Positions 7,817 to 16,160 of a stretch of DNA of 38,213 nucleotides are shown one piece after another (the stretch's first letter is position 1; every line of letters starts with the position of its first letter). The stretch covers positions 54,390 to 92,602 of the forward strand of contig NZ_ANBE01000003.1 of NCBI RefSeq assembly GCF_000341145.1. Reading direction: 5' to 3'. The notes beneath the pieces were generated by a model. The model worked only from the letters and a program-made list of their open reading frames with translations. It was not told where the DNA came from and did not search any database. Both the position numbers and the translations under genes were made by a program. Origin of the DNA: Nocardiopsis xinjiangensis YIM 90004. Lineage in GTDB: Bacteria; Actinomycetota; Actinomycetes; Streptosporangiales; Streptosporangiaceae.

Positions 7817-9451
7817 GTGTCCTGCCTGATCGTCCAGTCCGACAAAACCCTCCTCCTCGAGGTCGACCACGAGTCGGCCGCCGAATGCCGCCGCGCCATC
7901 GCTCCCTTCGCCGAGCTCGAGCGTGCACCCGAACACGTGCACACCTACCGGATCACCCCGTTGGCCCTGTGGAACGCGCGCGCCGCCGGGCACGACGCGG
8001 AGCAGGCCGTGGACGCGCTCATGGGCTTCTCGCGGTTCCCGGTGCCCCAGGGCCTCCTGGTGGACATCTCCGAGACCATGGACCGCTACGGCCGCCTCAC
8101 CCTCGACGGCGACCCCGCCCACGGCCTGGTACTGCGCTCCAGCGACCGGGCCGTCCTGGAAGAGGTCGTGCGCGCCAAGAAGCTCAGGGGCATGCTGGGC
8201 GAGCGCATCGACGACGACACCGTCGCCGTGCACCCCAGTGAGCGCGGAAACCTCAAGCAGGCCCTGCTCAAGATCGGTTGGCCGGCCGAGGACCTCGCCG
8301 GGTACGTCGACGGCGAGGCCCACGAGATCGACCTGGCCGAGGACGGCTGGGAGCTGCGCCCCTACCAGCGCGAGGCCGCCGAGAGCTTCCAGGCCGGGGG
8401 CTCGGGGGTGGTCGTGCTGCCGTGCGGCGCGGGCAAGACCATCGTGGGCGCCGCAGCGATGGCGATGACCGGGGCCACGACGCTGATCCTGGTCACCAAC
8501 ACCATCTCGGTGCACCAGTGGAAGGCCGAGCTGTTGCGCCGCACCTCCCTCACCGAGGACGAGATCGGCGAGTACTCGGGCAGCCGCAAGGAGATCCGCC
8601 CCGTCACCATCGCCACGTACCAGGTCATGGCGGCCCGCAAGAAGGGTGTCCACACGCACCTGGAGCTGTTCGAGGCACGGGACTGGGGCCTGGTCGTCTA
8701 CGACGAGGTGCACCTGCTGCCCGCCCCGATCTTCCGGATGACTGCGGACCTGCAGGCACGCCGGCGGCTCGGGCTGACCGCCACCCTGGTGCGCGAGGAC
8801 GGCCGCGAGGGTGACGTGTTCTCCCTCATCGGCCCCAAGCGCTTCGACGCCCCGTGGAAGGACATGGAGAACCAGGGGTGGATCGCCCCGGCCGACTGTG
8901 TCGAGGTGCGGGTCGACCTGTCCGACGCCGAGCGCATGGCCTACGCGACCGCCGAACCCGAGGACCGCTACCGGTTCTGTGCCTCCACCGACGCCAAGAA
9001 CCGGGTCGTGGACGCCCTCGTGGAACGCCATGCGGAGGAGCAGGTCCTGGTCATCGGTTCCTTCATCGACCAGTTGGACGAGCTCGGTGAGACCCTGGGC
9101 GCGCCGGTGATCAAGGGCGATACGCGCAACAAGGAACGGGAACGGCTCTACGACGCGTTCCGGTCCGGTGAGCTGCGGACCCTCGTGGTGTCCAAGGTCG
9201 CGAACTTCTCCATCGACCTCCCCGAGGCCGGGGTGGCGGTACAGGTGTCGGGCTCGTTCGGGTCGCGCCAGGAGGAGGCCCAGCGCTTGGGCCGGGTGCT
9301 GCGCCCGAAGGCCGACGGAGGCAGCGCGCGGTTCTACGCCGTCGTCGCCCGCGACACCCTGGACCAGGACTACGCGGCCCACCGGCAGCGGTTCCTGGCC
9401 GAGCAGGGGTACGCGTACCAGATCACGGACGCGGCCGAGCTGCTGGCCTGA
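7817..9451 (+). CDS. DNA repair helicase XPB
   Basis: 544 residues, an SF2 3'-5' DNA helicase of the bacterial XPB family. The N-terminal 160 residues carry the same helicase-associated domain as the protein at 3281. Motif I (Walker A) is CGAGKT near residue 206, motif II is YDEVHLLPAP near 295 (DEVH box), motif III TATLV near 325, and motif VI QRLGRVLRPK near 490. The domain order (damage-recognition-like N-terminus, two RecA domains) is as expected for XPB. Bacterial XPB unwinds DNA in vitro; its in vivo partner is uncertain, though Bax1-like nucleases pair with it in archaea. GTG 7817 has AAGG a few bases upstream. A terminator follows at 9478. Confidence 0.92.
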   Translation: MSCLIVQSDKTLLLEVDHESAAECRRAIAPFAELERAPEHVHTYRITPLALWNARAAGHDAEQAVDALMGFSRFPVPQGLLVDISETMDRYGRLTLDGDPAHGLVLRSSDRAVLEEVVRAKKLRGMLGERIDDDTVAVHPSERGNLKQALLKIGWPAEDLAGYVDGEAHEIDLAEDGWELRPYQREAAESFQAGGSGVVVLPCGAGKTIVGAAAMAMTGATTLILVTNTISVHQWKAELLRRTSLTEDEIGEYSGSRKEIRPVTIATYQVMAARKKGVHTHLELFEARDWGLVVYDEVHLLPAPIFRMTADLQARRRLGLTATLVREDGREGDVFSLIGPKRFDAPWKDMENQGWIAPADCVEVRVDLSDAERMAYATAEPEDRYRFCASTDAKNRVVDALVERHAEEQVLVIGSFIDQLDELGETLGAPVIKGDTRNKERERLYDAFRSGELRTLVVSKVANFSIDLPEAGVAVQVSGSFGSRQEEAQRLGRVLRPKADGGSARFYAVVARDTLDQDYAAHRQRFLAEQGYAYQITDAAELLA

Positions 9452-9477
9452 GCGGGTTCCGGTTCCCCTCGAAGCGG

Positions 9478-9504
9478 CCGAACCCCTGTGACAGCGGGGT
9501 TCGG
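9478..9504 (+). terminator. Terminator after XPB
   Basis: CCGAACCCC pairs with GGGGTTCGG around a short loop that can extend the stem by three pairs (CTG/CAG). It sits 27 bp after the XPB stop. Confidence 0.65.
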
Positions 9505-9575
9505 GGTTGTGGCGAGGGTTCGCGAGGCAGGACAATGCCAGCCATCGAGAACCCGCCCCGCGTCTGAGAGGACCC

Positions 9576-10379
9576 ATGCCGGACACCCCCATCGACACGT
9601 CCGTCGCTCACACCGCCCGGGTCTGGAACTACTGGCTCGGAGGTAAAGACAATTATCCGCCCGACCGCGAGGTGGGCGACCGGCTCCGGGAACTGTTCCC
9701 CCAGGTCGTCGAAGCCGCCCTCGGTGACCGGGCGTTCCTGCGCCGCAGCGTCACGCACCTGGTGGAGCAGGAGGGCGTACGCCAGTTCCTGGACATCGGT
9801 GCAGGCCTGCCCACCGCCGACAACACCCACGAAGTGGCCCAAGGATTGGCCCGGGACAGCCGTGTGGTCTACGTCGACAACGACCCGCTGGTGCTGGCGC
9901 ACGCGCGTGCGCTGCTGACCGGGACCGGTGAAGGACGCACCGCGTTCGTCGATTCCGACCTGCGCGACACCGAGTCGGTCCTGGCGGAGGCGCGCGGGGT
10001 CCTGGACTTCCAGCAGCCGGTCGCGCTGATGCTCATGGGCATCATGGGGCACTTCCCCGACCTGGAGGAGGCGCTGGGACTGGTGCACGCCTACGTGGAC
10101 GCGCTGCCGGCGGGGAGTTTCGTCGGGGTGTGCGACGGGGTGCTGTCGGACGCGGCGGAACTGGACCCCGAGGAGATCGCGGAGTTCACGAAGATCTGGG
10201 AGGACGGGGTGACCCTGCCCTACGTGCCGCGTTCGGTGGAGGACTTCACGCGGTTCTTCGAAGGCCTGGAGCTGATCGACCCGGGTGTGGTCTCGGTGAC
10301 CAAGTGGCGTCCGGAAGCGGTGGAGGTCGGCGAGGTACGCGATCTGCCCCAGTACTGCGGGCTGGCGCGCAAGCGGTGA
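9576..10379 (+). CDS. DUF574-type S-adenosylmethionine-dependent methyltransferase
   Basis: 267 residues from ATG 9576, with GAGAGG 5 nt upstream. The opening TARVWNYWLGGKDNYPPDRE is the signature of the actinobacterial DUF574 SAM methyltransferases. Motif I is LDIGAGLPT near residue 73 and the acidic strand-2 end is VVYVDNDPLV near 99, so a SAM-binding Rossmann fold is expected. The family is highly expanded in Streptomyces-like genomes; its substrate is unknown. The gene stands alone: terminators lie on both sides (9478 and 10395). Confidence 0.88.
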   Translation: MPDTPIDTSVAHTARVWNYWLGGKDNYPPDREVGDRLRELFPQVVEAALGDRAFLRRSVTHLVEQEGVRQFLDIGAGLPTADNTHEVAQGLARDSRVVYVDNDPLVLAHARALLTGTGEGRTAFVDSDLRDTESVLAEARGVLDFQQPVALMLMGIMGHFPDLEEALGLVHAYVDALPAGSFVGVCDGVLSDAAELDPEEIAEFTKIWEDGVTLPYVPRSVEDFTRFFEGLELIDPGVVSVTKWRPEAVEVGEVRDLPQYCGLARKR

Positions 10380-10394
10380 GCCGTGCCGGGCCGG

Positions 10395-10414
10395 CCCCGG
10401 ACCGGTGTCCGGGG
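10395..10414. terminator. Bidirectional terminator, methyltransferase/small membrane protein
   Basis: A perfect 8-bp stem CCCCGGAC/GTCCGGGG with a CGGT loop sits between two convergent genes, so it can serve both. Confidence 0.6.
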
Positions 10415-10436
10415 TGGGTGCCGGAGGTTTTCGGGG

Positions 10437-10742
10437 TCAGACCGACGGCAGGACACCCACGACGTAGGTTCCCGCCGCGATGCCCCACGCGATGAGCGAG
10501 TAGGTGAGCGTGCGGGAGCGCAGGAGCCGGTCGCCGCGGACCGAAGGGGCTGTGAAGGCGGTCACCAGGAGGGCGAGGCCGAGCAGCGCGGGAATCACCG
10601 AGGCCAGCGCGAAGATCTGGGTCTGGGCGGCGCACGAGGCGTAACCGGAGCTCCCGGGATCACCACAGAACACGTCGTCCCCCGATCGGTTCGTTCGGCG
10701 TGGAGTGTACTCCCCGACCGTACCTTTTCGGCGAGGCTCCAT
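10437..10742 (-). CDS. Small two-helix membrane protein, function unknown
   Basis: 101 residues from ATG 10742. A short basic N-terminus is followed by two predicted membrane helices (FALASVIPALLGLALLVTAF and LTYSLIAWGIAAGTYVVGVL). CGDPGSSGYASC before the first helix has two Cys that could pair outside the cell. I do not recognise a family. The frame continues upstream to 10838 without protein-like content, so I chose the internal ATG; it lacks an obvious ribosome binding site. A promoter candidate lies at 10793-10820. Confidence 0.55.
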   Translation of the reverse strand: MEPRRKGTVGEYTPRRTNRSGDDVFCGDPGSSGYASCAAQTQIFALASVIPALLGLALLVTAFTAPSVRGDRLLRSRTLTYSLIAWGIAAGTYVVGVLPSV

Positions 10743-10792
10743 CGTCGGCGGAGACGGCCGTATCCCGCTTGTCCGAGTTCCTCCCCGACAGA

Positions 10793-10820
10793 TCTTTACA
10801 CATGTGCCGCTCGTGTCCAA
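10793..10820 (-). promoter_or_regulatory. Candidate sigma-70-type promoter for the small membrane protein
   Basis: On the minus strand TTGGAC is followed after 16 nt by TAAAGA. It would start transcripts about 45 nt before ATG 10742. Confidence 0.4.
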
Positions 10821-10858
10821 GCATGAGGGTCGGTTCACCTGCCCCCGGAGGCCTTCCC

Positions 10859-11090
10859 ATGGTCGGCACCCGGCAACGCACCCGTTTCCACTCGCTGCGA
10901 GAGGGCGGCCTGAACTGGGAAACCCCGCCGCTACGGCTCTTCACCAAGGGCGACAAGCGCGGACGGGACCCCGCCGGCATCGACCCGGCCCAGGACGCCG
11001 AGGCCTGGCACGGACTCGACGAGGAGTCGCGCACACGCGTCCTGCGGCTGTGTTCCCTGTTCGTCGCCGGGGAAGAGGCCGTGGCCGAGC
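10859..11090 (+). pseudogene. R2-like ligand-binding oxidase (R2lox), N-terminal remnant
   Basis: The ATG at 10859, with GGAGG 8 nt upstream, opens a normal R2lox N-terminus: RTRFHSLREGGLNWETPPL, then RLFTKGDKRG, and near residue 72 FVAGEEAVAE. Mycobacterial R2lox (Rv0233, recalled) has the same blocks and continues into the four-helix ferritin-like domain holding the Mn/Fe site; the Glu of GEEAV is the first metal ligand. Here similarity stops right after that motif. The frame then runs on to 11428 only as antisense of the P-type ATPase remnant, so about 75 of roughly 310 residues remain and no metal site can form. The 5' end is undamaged, which points to a recent 3' deletion. Confidence 0.85.
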
Positions 11091-11386
11091 AGGACCGCGC
11101 CCACTGCGGCGACGGTCATGAGGGTGCCGACACCGATCCTGCCCCGGGCCGGGCGCCGCAGGGTGGAGGGGACGAAGGTCCACCCGGCCACGGCCAACGC
11201 GCCGGTCTGCCCGAGCAGCACACCCCACTCGGGGCCGCCGGCCCAGCCGGTCCCGTACCCGGCGGCCCAGAGCACGGCCGCGACAGCTGCGAACCGGATC
11301 TCGCCCACGTGCCACAGGCGGGCGGGTCCGCTCTCCTCCTCAGTGCGGTCGTCGGTGCCGTCCCCGCACCCGCAGGCCTCACTCAC
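11084..11386 (-). pseudogene. Heavy-metal P1B-type ATPase (CadA/ZntA-like), N-terminal remnant
   Basis: The GTG at 11386, with GGGAGG 5 nt upstream, opens a typical actinobacterial cation ATPase N-terminus: SEACGCGDG (Cys-rich, soft-metal type), then WHVGEIRFAAVAAVLWAAG, a second helix ending ALAVAGWTFVPSTLRR, and RGRIGVGTLMTVAAVGAVLLG. Similarity ends at about residue 100, within the second transmembrane pair. The actuator, phosphorylation (DKTGT) and ATP-binding domains are all missing. It faces the R2lox remnant; both genes end at the same junction (about 11084-11090), so one deletion removed both 3' parts. Its GTGA start overlaps the TGA of the remnant upstream, which suggests a former regulator-transporter operon. 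Confidence 0.85.
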
Positions 11387-11508
11387 CGTCGCCTCCCGTC
11401 GCCGGCCGCCCCGGAGTCGATCCCGTAGTTGGGGCAGGGCTGCACGGCCTGCCCGGTGACCTCCAGGAGGGTCTCGACGCCCCTCCGGCATGCCGAAGGC
11501 ACCGTCCG
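11383..11508 (-). pseudogene. Possible 3' end of a metal-responsive regulator gene
   Basis: In the frame directly after the CPBP protease stop, about 40 codons read through ACRRGVETLLEVTGQAVQPC and PNYGIDSGAAGDGRR to a TGA at 11383-11385, overlapping the GTG of the ATPase remnant. The four-base overlap, the helix-like composition and the Cys resemble the C-terminus of an ArsR/MerR-type metal sensor, the usual partner of CadA-like pumps. No DNA-binding domain remains. The identification rests mainly on context. Confidence 0.4.
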
Positions 11509-12381
11509 CTAGACGGAGTCGGGCACCCGCTCCCGCCAGTTCCCATCCCGACGGGACAGCAGGATCGCCACGAGCACCCCGAACACGAACGGGCCCGCCA
11601 GAGCGAGCACGAATCCGCCCTCGTCCCCTCGCACCTGGAACAACTGACCGCCGAGCACCGCTTGTGCGGTCACCTGGAACACCACGTGGAAACCGATGCA
11701 GGTCCACACGTTGCCGGTGACCACACGCAGGCACCCGATGACGATCCCTATGGAGAAGAACAGGACGACCCGTTCACCGAGGACCTCCCACCCGGTGGAG
11801 AGCACCCAGAGGGTGGCCCCGAACAGTGCGAACAGCGCCGCCTGCGCCACCACCGCGAGCCAGGCCGCCATGGCGGTGTTGAGGTTGCGGAACAAGTAGC
11901 CGCGGAAGATCAGCTCCTCCGGCAACGCCTCGTACAACAGCACCAGCACGGCCAGCAGCACCAGGTGTCCCGCCAGTTCCGGGACGGCCGCGCGCGGTAC
12001 GAGTTCGACCCAGCCGAGCGCGAGCGCGGCCCCGAGCCCCGCGAACCCCGGGATCCCCCACGAGAGTGCCCCCACCAGGAAGGGCCACCACCCCTCACGG
12101 AACCCGGTCAGGCGCAACCCGTCCCACGGCCTCCGGTCCAGGTACCGGCGGACCGCCCAGAGCACCGGGACCACCGCCGCCGTCACGAACACGGCGGTGG
12201 CCCAACGGGCGGCGCCGAACTGCGAGTCCTCGGGGAACGGTTCACGGACCAGGGGCAGGAGGGCGTACCAGATCACCATGGCAGCGGCCATCACGACGAC
12301 CACTCGCCAGAGCAGGCCGACACGGGGCTCTTCGATCGGACCGGGGGGCACATCCGCGCCGCGGACGGGGTCATCGCTCAT
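11509..12381 (-). CDS. CPBP-family intramembrane metalloprotease (CAAX/Abi type)
   Basis: About 290 residues from ATG 12381 (an ATG at 12417 would add 12 residues; neither ribosome binding site is decisive). There are about eight hydrophobic segments. The family motifs are present: EALPEELIFRGYLF near residue 160 (the EExxxR motif) and GFHVVFQ near 243 (the second conserved His region). Members are Rce1-like membrane proteases, acting in immunity to bacteriocins, membrane homeostasis or unknown roles; the substrate cannot be told here. An imperfect 18-bp palindrome at 11482-11499 lies just past the stop. Confidence 0.88.
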   Translation of the reverse strand: MSDDPVRGADVPPGPIEEPRVGLLWRVVVVMAAAMVIWYALLPLVREPFPEDSQFGAARWATAVFVTAAVVPVLWAVRRYLDRRPWDGLRLTGFREGWWPFLVGALSWGIPGFAGLGAALALGWVELVPRAAVPELAGHLVLLAVLVLLYEALPEELIFRGYLFRNLNTAMAAWLAVVAQAALFALFGATLWVLSTGWEVLGERVVLFFSIGIVIGCLRVVTGNVWTCIGFHVVFQVTAQAVLGGQLFQVRGDEGGFVLALAGPFVFGVLVAILLSRRDGNWRERVPDSV

Positions 12382-12542
12382 ACCGGCATTCTCATCGCCG
12401 GGCACGCTCCCCACCATGGGGAATCACCCTGGTTCCGTCCCGGTGCGGCCCCTGAGACGGCGGGACCGGAGCCCCTCCGAGGGGCGCATCGCCCTGCGGC
12501 AAAAACCGGTGGCCGGTCGGGGCGGCCCACGGCTAATGTCCG

Positions 12543-14291
12543 GTGACTGTGCGCCGACTACCCGAACCGGTGGGGACCCCGCCGGACACCCGTTCCCCCG
12601 ACCGTTTCCTCCTCTGGGGCGCCGGCCGGCAGTGGACCACCCTCCTGAGCACCTCCACCGTCAACGGCCTCTACACCCTGTGCGGGGTCCTGAGCGCCAC
12701 CGCGCTCGGCGCCGCCCTCGACTCCGGTCTCGCCGGCGGTGACACGGGGGCGCTGCTGCTGTGGTCCGGTGTGCTCGCCGCGTGCGCCCTCGCCTCGGCA
12801 GTCATCGTGTTCGCCGCCGAACGCACCGCGACCTACAGCTGGGTCCGCGGCGCCTACCGCACCATCGCCGTGGTCATCGACCGCTCCGTCGACCTCGGCC
12901 CGACCCTGACCCGGCGATTGCCCGGCGGTGAGGTCGTGGCGATCGGCACCGACGACATCAACCGCATCGGCGACCTGTACGAGAACGCGTCACTGCTACC
13001 CGGAGCGCTCGTGTCGATCGGCGCGATCGCCGGTCTGACCCTGTACACACACCCGGCCTTCGGAACGGTGCTGATCGTCGGGGTCCCGCTCATCGTCCTC
13101 GCGGTCGCGCCGATGCTGCGTCCGCTCTCCCGCCGCCAGGACCACCAGCGCGACCGGCAGGCCGAGCTCGCCACCCGGGCCAACGACCTGGTCGCCGGGC
13201 TGCGTGTGCTGCGGGGCGTGGGCGGCGAGGACACCATCGGCGCCCGGTACCGCCAGGAATCGGGCCGGGTGCGCGACGCCGGGATGCGGGTGGGGTGGAT
13301 GGACGCCGCGCTCCGCGCCGCCCAGGCCCTCTACCCGGGCCTGCTGCTCGTGGGCATCGTCTGGTACGGGGCGCGCTTGGCCCTGAACGGCGAACTCACC
13401 GCCGGGCAACTCGTCGCCTTCTACGGGTACACGGGGCTGCTGGGGCAGCAGGTGCGCTGGTTGACCGCCGTGGCCACCCTCTACATCGGTGCGCGGGTGG
13501 CCGCCTCCCGGGTGGTGCGGGTGCTGAACCTGTCCCACGACCATCCCGACCCCGAACACCCGGCCGTACCCCCGGAAGGCCCGCTCGGCCTGCACGACCG
13601 GCTCACCGGTGTCACCGCCCACGCCGGGCAGATCACCGGCATCGTGTGCCCCGACCCCGCCGAGGCCACCGCGCTCGCCGAACGCCTCGGGCGCTACCGC
13701 GACGGCACCCCTGCGGAGACCGCGGAACTGGTCGAGCACCACACCGGGCGAACCGTGCCCCTCACCGATCTCCCGTTGCGGGACTTGCGGGGCAAGGTCC
13801 TGGTCTCCGACAACGACGCCTACCTGTTCTCCGGGCGTCTGCGCGACGAACTCTCACCCGAGGGCGGCCTGCCCGAGGAGGAACTGGCCGAGGCGGTGCG
13901 GGTCGCCCACGCCGACGACGTCGTCGGCCGGTCCGCGTCAGGACTGGACACGGTGCTCACCGCCCGCGCCCGCGAGTACTCCGGCGGCCAGCAGCAGCGC
14001 CTGCGCCTGGCCCGCGCGCTGGCCGCCGGCCCCGAGGTGCTGGTCCTGGTGGAACCGGCCTCGGCGGTGGACGCACACTCCGAGGCCGCCGTCGCCCACA
14101 GGTTGCCGGCCGCCCGTAGCGGCCGCACCACCGTCCTGGTCACGACGAGCCCGCTGCTGCTGGGCCGCACCGACCGTGTCCACCTGGTCTCCGGCGAGCG
14201 GGTGGTCGCCGAGGGCACACACCAGGACCTGTTGGCGACCGTCCCCGACTACACCCGCACCGTCCTGCGCACCGCGAGCGAGGAACCATGA
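12543..14291 (+). CDS. ABC exporter half-transporter, degenerate ATPase subunit
   Basis: 582 residues: a six-helix membrane domain (about 25-320), then a nucleotide-binding domain. The signature motif YSGGQQQRLRLARAL is intact. The Walker A loop is gone: where GxxGxGKS/T should stand the sequence reads GIVCPDPAEATALAERL, with no Gly-Lys-Ser/Thr. Walker B reads VLVLVEPASAVDAH, so the Mg-binding Asp is Val while the catalytic Glu stays; the D-loop is normal. The next gene overlaps it by four bases (ATGA) and has the opposite set of defects, so the two should form one heterodimeric exporter. Substrate unknown. GTG 12543 is chosen; GTG 12549 is possible. Confidence 0.9.
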   Translation: MTVRRLPEPVGTPPDTRSPDRFLLWGAGRQWTTLLSTSTVNGLYTLCGVLSATALGAALDSGLAGGDTGALLLWSGVLAACALASAVIVFAAERTATYSWVRGAYRTIAVVIDRSVDLGPTLTRRLPGGEVVAIGTDDINRIGDLYENASLLPGALVSIGAIAGLTLYTHPAFGTVLIVGVPLIVLAVAPMLRPLSRRQDHQRDRQAELATRANDLVAGLRVLRGVGGEDTIGARYRQESGRVRDAGMRVGWMDAALRAAQALYPGLLLVGIVWYGARLALNGELTAGQLVAFYGYTGLLGQQVRWLTAVATLYIGARVAASRVVRVLNLSHDHPDPEHPAVPPEGPLGLHDRLTGVTAHAGQITGIVCPDPAEATALAERLGRYRDGTPAETAELVEHHTGRTVPLTDLPLRDLRGKVLVSDNDAYLFSGRLRDELSPEGGLPEEELAEAVRVAHADDVVGRSASGLDTVLTARAREYSGGQQQRLRLARALAAGPEVLVLVEPASAVDAHSEAAVAHRLPAARSGRTTVLVTTSPLLLGRTDRVHLVSGERVVAEGTHQDLLATVPDYTRTVLRTASEEP

Positions 14292-16084
14292 CCCACGCCG
14301 ACCTGCCCGCCACGGATCGCGCGACCGGCCTGCCGAAACCGGACCCCGCGGCTCTGCCGGTCTCCTCCACTCGGGAGGTGTGGACACGCCTGGCCCGGGC
14401 CGGACGGGAGTACCGCGGCATCCTGGTGTGGGTCGTGGTGCTGCACGCCCTGGCCGCGCTGAGCGCGCTCGCCGCCCCGTGGACGCTCGGCTTCATCGTC
14501 GATGCCGTGCGGGAGGGGCGCGGCGCCGGCAGCGTCGACACCATGGCCGCACTCGTCGTGGCGGCGTTCCTGGCCAACGCGGCCCTGACGCTGGTGTCGG
14601 TGGCCCTGTCGATCCGGTTCGGCGAAGGGGTGCTGGCGCAGCTGCGGGAGGAGTTCATCGGTGCGGTGTTGCGTCTGCCGTTGGGGACGGTGGAACGGGC
14701 CGGCTCCGGTGACCTGCTCTCGCGCACCGGCCGCGACATCGGCAACCTCAACCACATGGTGCGCTTCTCCCTGCCGCACATGGTCGTGAGCGCGGTGACG
14801 GTCGCAGTGATCCTGGCGGCGCTGGCGGTACTGCACCCTGCGCTGCTGGCGGCGTGGGTACCGGGTCTCGTGCTGCTGTCGGTGTCGGCCCGCTGGTACG
14901 CCCGGCGTGCCCCGGACGGTTACATCCGCGAGCTGGCCACCTACTCGGACCTGACCCAGGGTGTGGCCGACACCGTCGAGGGCGCGCACACCGTGGAGGC
15001 GTTGGGCCGCCAGGACCGGCGGCGCGCGGAGAACGGCCGGCAGGTGCACCGGGCCTTCCTCGCCGAGCGGTACACGCTGTGGCTGCGGACGGTGTGGTTC
15101 CCGCAGCTGGAGGTCGTCTACCAGCTGCCCACGGCGACGACCTTCCTCGCGGCCGGGCTGCTGTACACGAACGACGCGCTCACCCTCGGCCAGGTCGCGA
15201 CGGCGACGTTCTTCTCCGTGCAGTTGGCGCGCCCCGTCGAGCAGCTCGTGGACCAGATCGACAACATGATGGTCGGTTTCGTGAGCATGCGGCGCCTGTT
15301 GGGTGTGGGGCACGCCCAGGAGGACGTGCGGGGCACGGGGGCCCGGCCGGTGTCCGGCGGCCGGGGCGTGGAGTTGTCGGACGTGCGTTTCGGCTACACC
15401 GGCACCGAGGTCCTGCACGGCGTGGACCTGGCGGTGCGTCCCGGTGAACGCCTGGCGATGGTGGGCCCCAGCGGATCGGGCAAATCGACGTTGGGCAAGC
15501 TCGTCGCCGGGATCCACGTGCCCTCCTCGGGCCGGGTCCGTGTGGACGGCGCGGACCTGGCGTCGTTGTCACCGCAGCAGCGGCGTGCGCACGTGATCCT
15601 GTTGAGCCAGGAGAGCCATCTGTTCCGCGGCACGATCGCGGAGAACCTGACCCTGGCCGCGGAGACCGGGGACGAGGCCGACCTGTGGAACGCGCTGGAG
15701 GCGGTCGGCGCGGCGGACTGGGTGCGTTCCCTGCCCGAGGGCCTGCTCACCCCGGTGGGCTCGGGGCACGCGACCCCCGACCCTGCGCGTGTGCAGCAAC
15801 TCGCGCTGGCGCGGGTGGTGCTGGCCGACCCCGCGGTGCTGGTGTTGGACGAGGCGACGTCGTCGATGGACCCGCGCTCCGCCCGCCACCTGGAACGTTC
15901 CCTGTCGGGGGTACTGGCCGGGCGTACGGTCCTGATGATCGCGCACCGGCTGCACACGGCGCACGACGCCGACCGGGTCGCGGTGGTCGAGGGCGGCATG
16001 GTCCGCGAGCTCGGTACCCACGGGGAGTTGTTGTCCCGCGGCGGCTCCTACGCCGACCTGTGGCACGCCTGGCACGGCGACTGA
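14288..16084 (+). CDS. ABC exporter half-transporter, ATP-hydrolysing subunit
   Basis: 598 residues: membrane domain (about 35-330) and nucleotide-binding domain. Walker A is canonical (VGPSGSGKSTLGKLVAG), the Q-loop is ILLSQESHLF, and Walker B with catalytic Glu is VLVLDEATSSMD, followed by the switch His (MIAHRLHTAHDADR). The signature motif is not: LSGGQ is replaced by TPDPARVQQLALARVV. Combined with the upstream subunit, the site made from this Walker A/B and the partner's SGGQ is complete, while the second site lacks every key part. This follows the asymmetric heterodimer pattern of TAP or TM287/288, but in extreme form. A terminator lies 22 bp downstream. Confidence 0.93.
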   Translation: MTHADLPATDRATGLPKPDPAALPVSSTREVWTRLARAGREYRGILVWVVVLHALAALSALAAPWTLGFIVDAVREGRGAGSVDTMAALVVAAFLANAALTLVSVALSIRFGEGVLAQLREEFIGAVLRLPLGTVERAGSGDLLSRTGRDIGNLNHMVRFSLPHMVVSAVTVAVILAALAVLHPALLAAWVPGLVLLSVSARWYARRAPDGYIRELATYSDLTQGVADTVEGAHTVEALGRQDRRRAENGRQVHRAFLAERYTLWLRTVWFPQLEVVYQLPTATTFLAAGLLYTNDALTLGQVATATFFSVQLARPVEQLVDQIDNMMVGFVSMRRLLGVGHAQEDVRGTGARPVSGGRGVELSDVRFGYTGTEVLHGVDLAVRPGERLAMVGPSGSGKSTLGKLVAGIHVPSSGRVRVDGADLASLSPQQRRAHVILLSQESHLFRGTIAENLTLAAETGDEADLWNALEAVGAADWVRSLPEGLLTPVGSGHATPDPARVQQLALARVVLADPAVLVLDEATSSMDPRSARHLERSLSGVLAGRTVLMIAHRLHTAHDADRVAVVEGGMVRELGTHGELLSRGGSYADLWHAWHGD

Positions 16085-16093
16085 GGCCGCTGC

Positions 16094-16141
16094 CGGACGC
16101 ACGAAACCGGGCGGCCCCGTGAGGGACCCGCCCGGTCGTCG
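16094..16141. repeat. Left copy of a 47-48 bp direct repeat around the Uma2 gene
   Basis: This segment recurs at 16891-16937 in the same orientation with one substitution and one extra C. It contains a terminator hairpin. The two copies bracket the Uma2 gene. Confidence 0.9.
16106..16136. terminator. Terminator after the ABC exporter, also after Uma2
   Basis: ACCGGGCGG pairs with CCGCCCGGT, with an inner CCC/GGG helix and a GTGA loop. It lies between the convergent exporter and Uma2 genes. Confidence 0.75.
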
Positions 16142-16160
16142 GCGCTGCTCCCCGACAGGC

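Noticed and set aside
7154..9598. Long antisense frame (814 codons) across XPB
   Set aside because: XPB on the other strand is certain; the antisense product is low-complexity.
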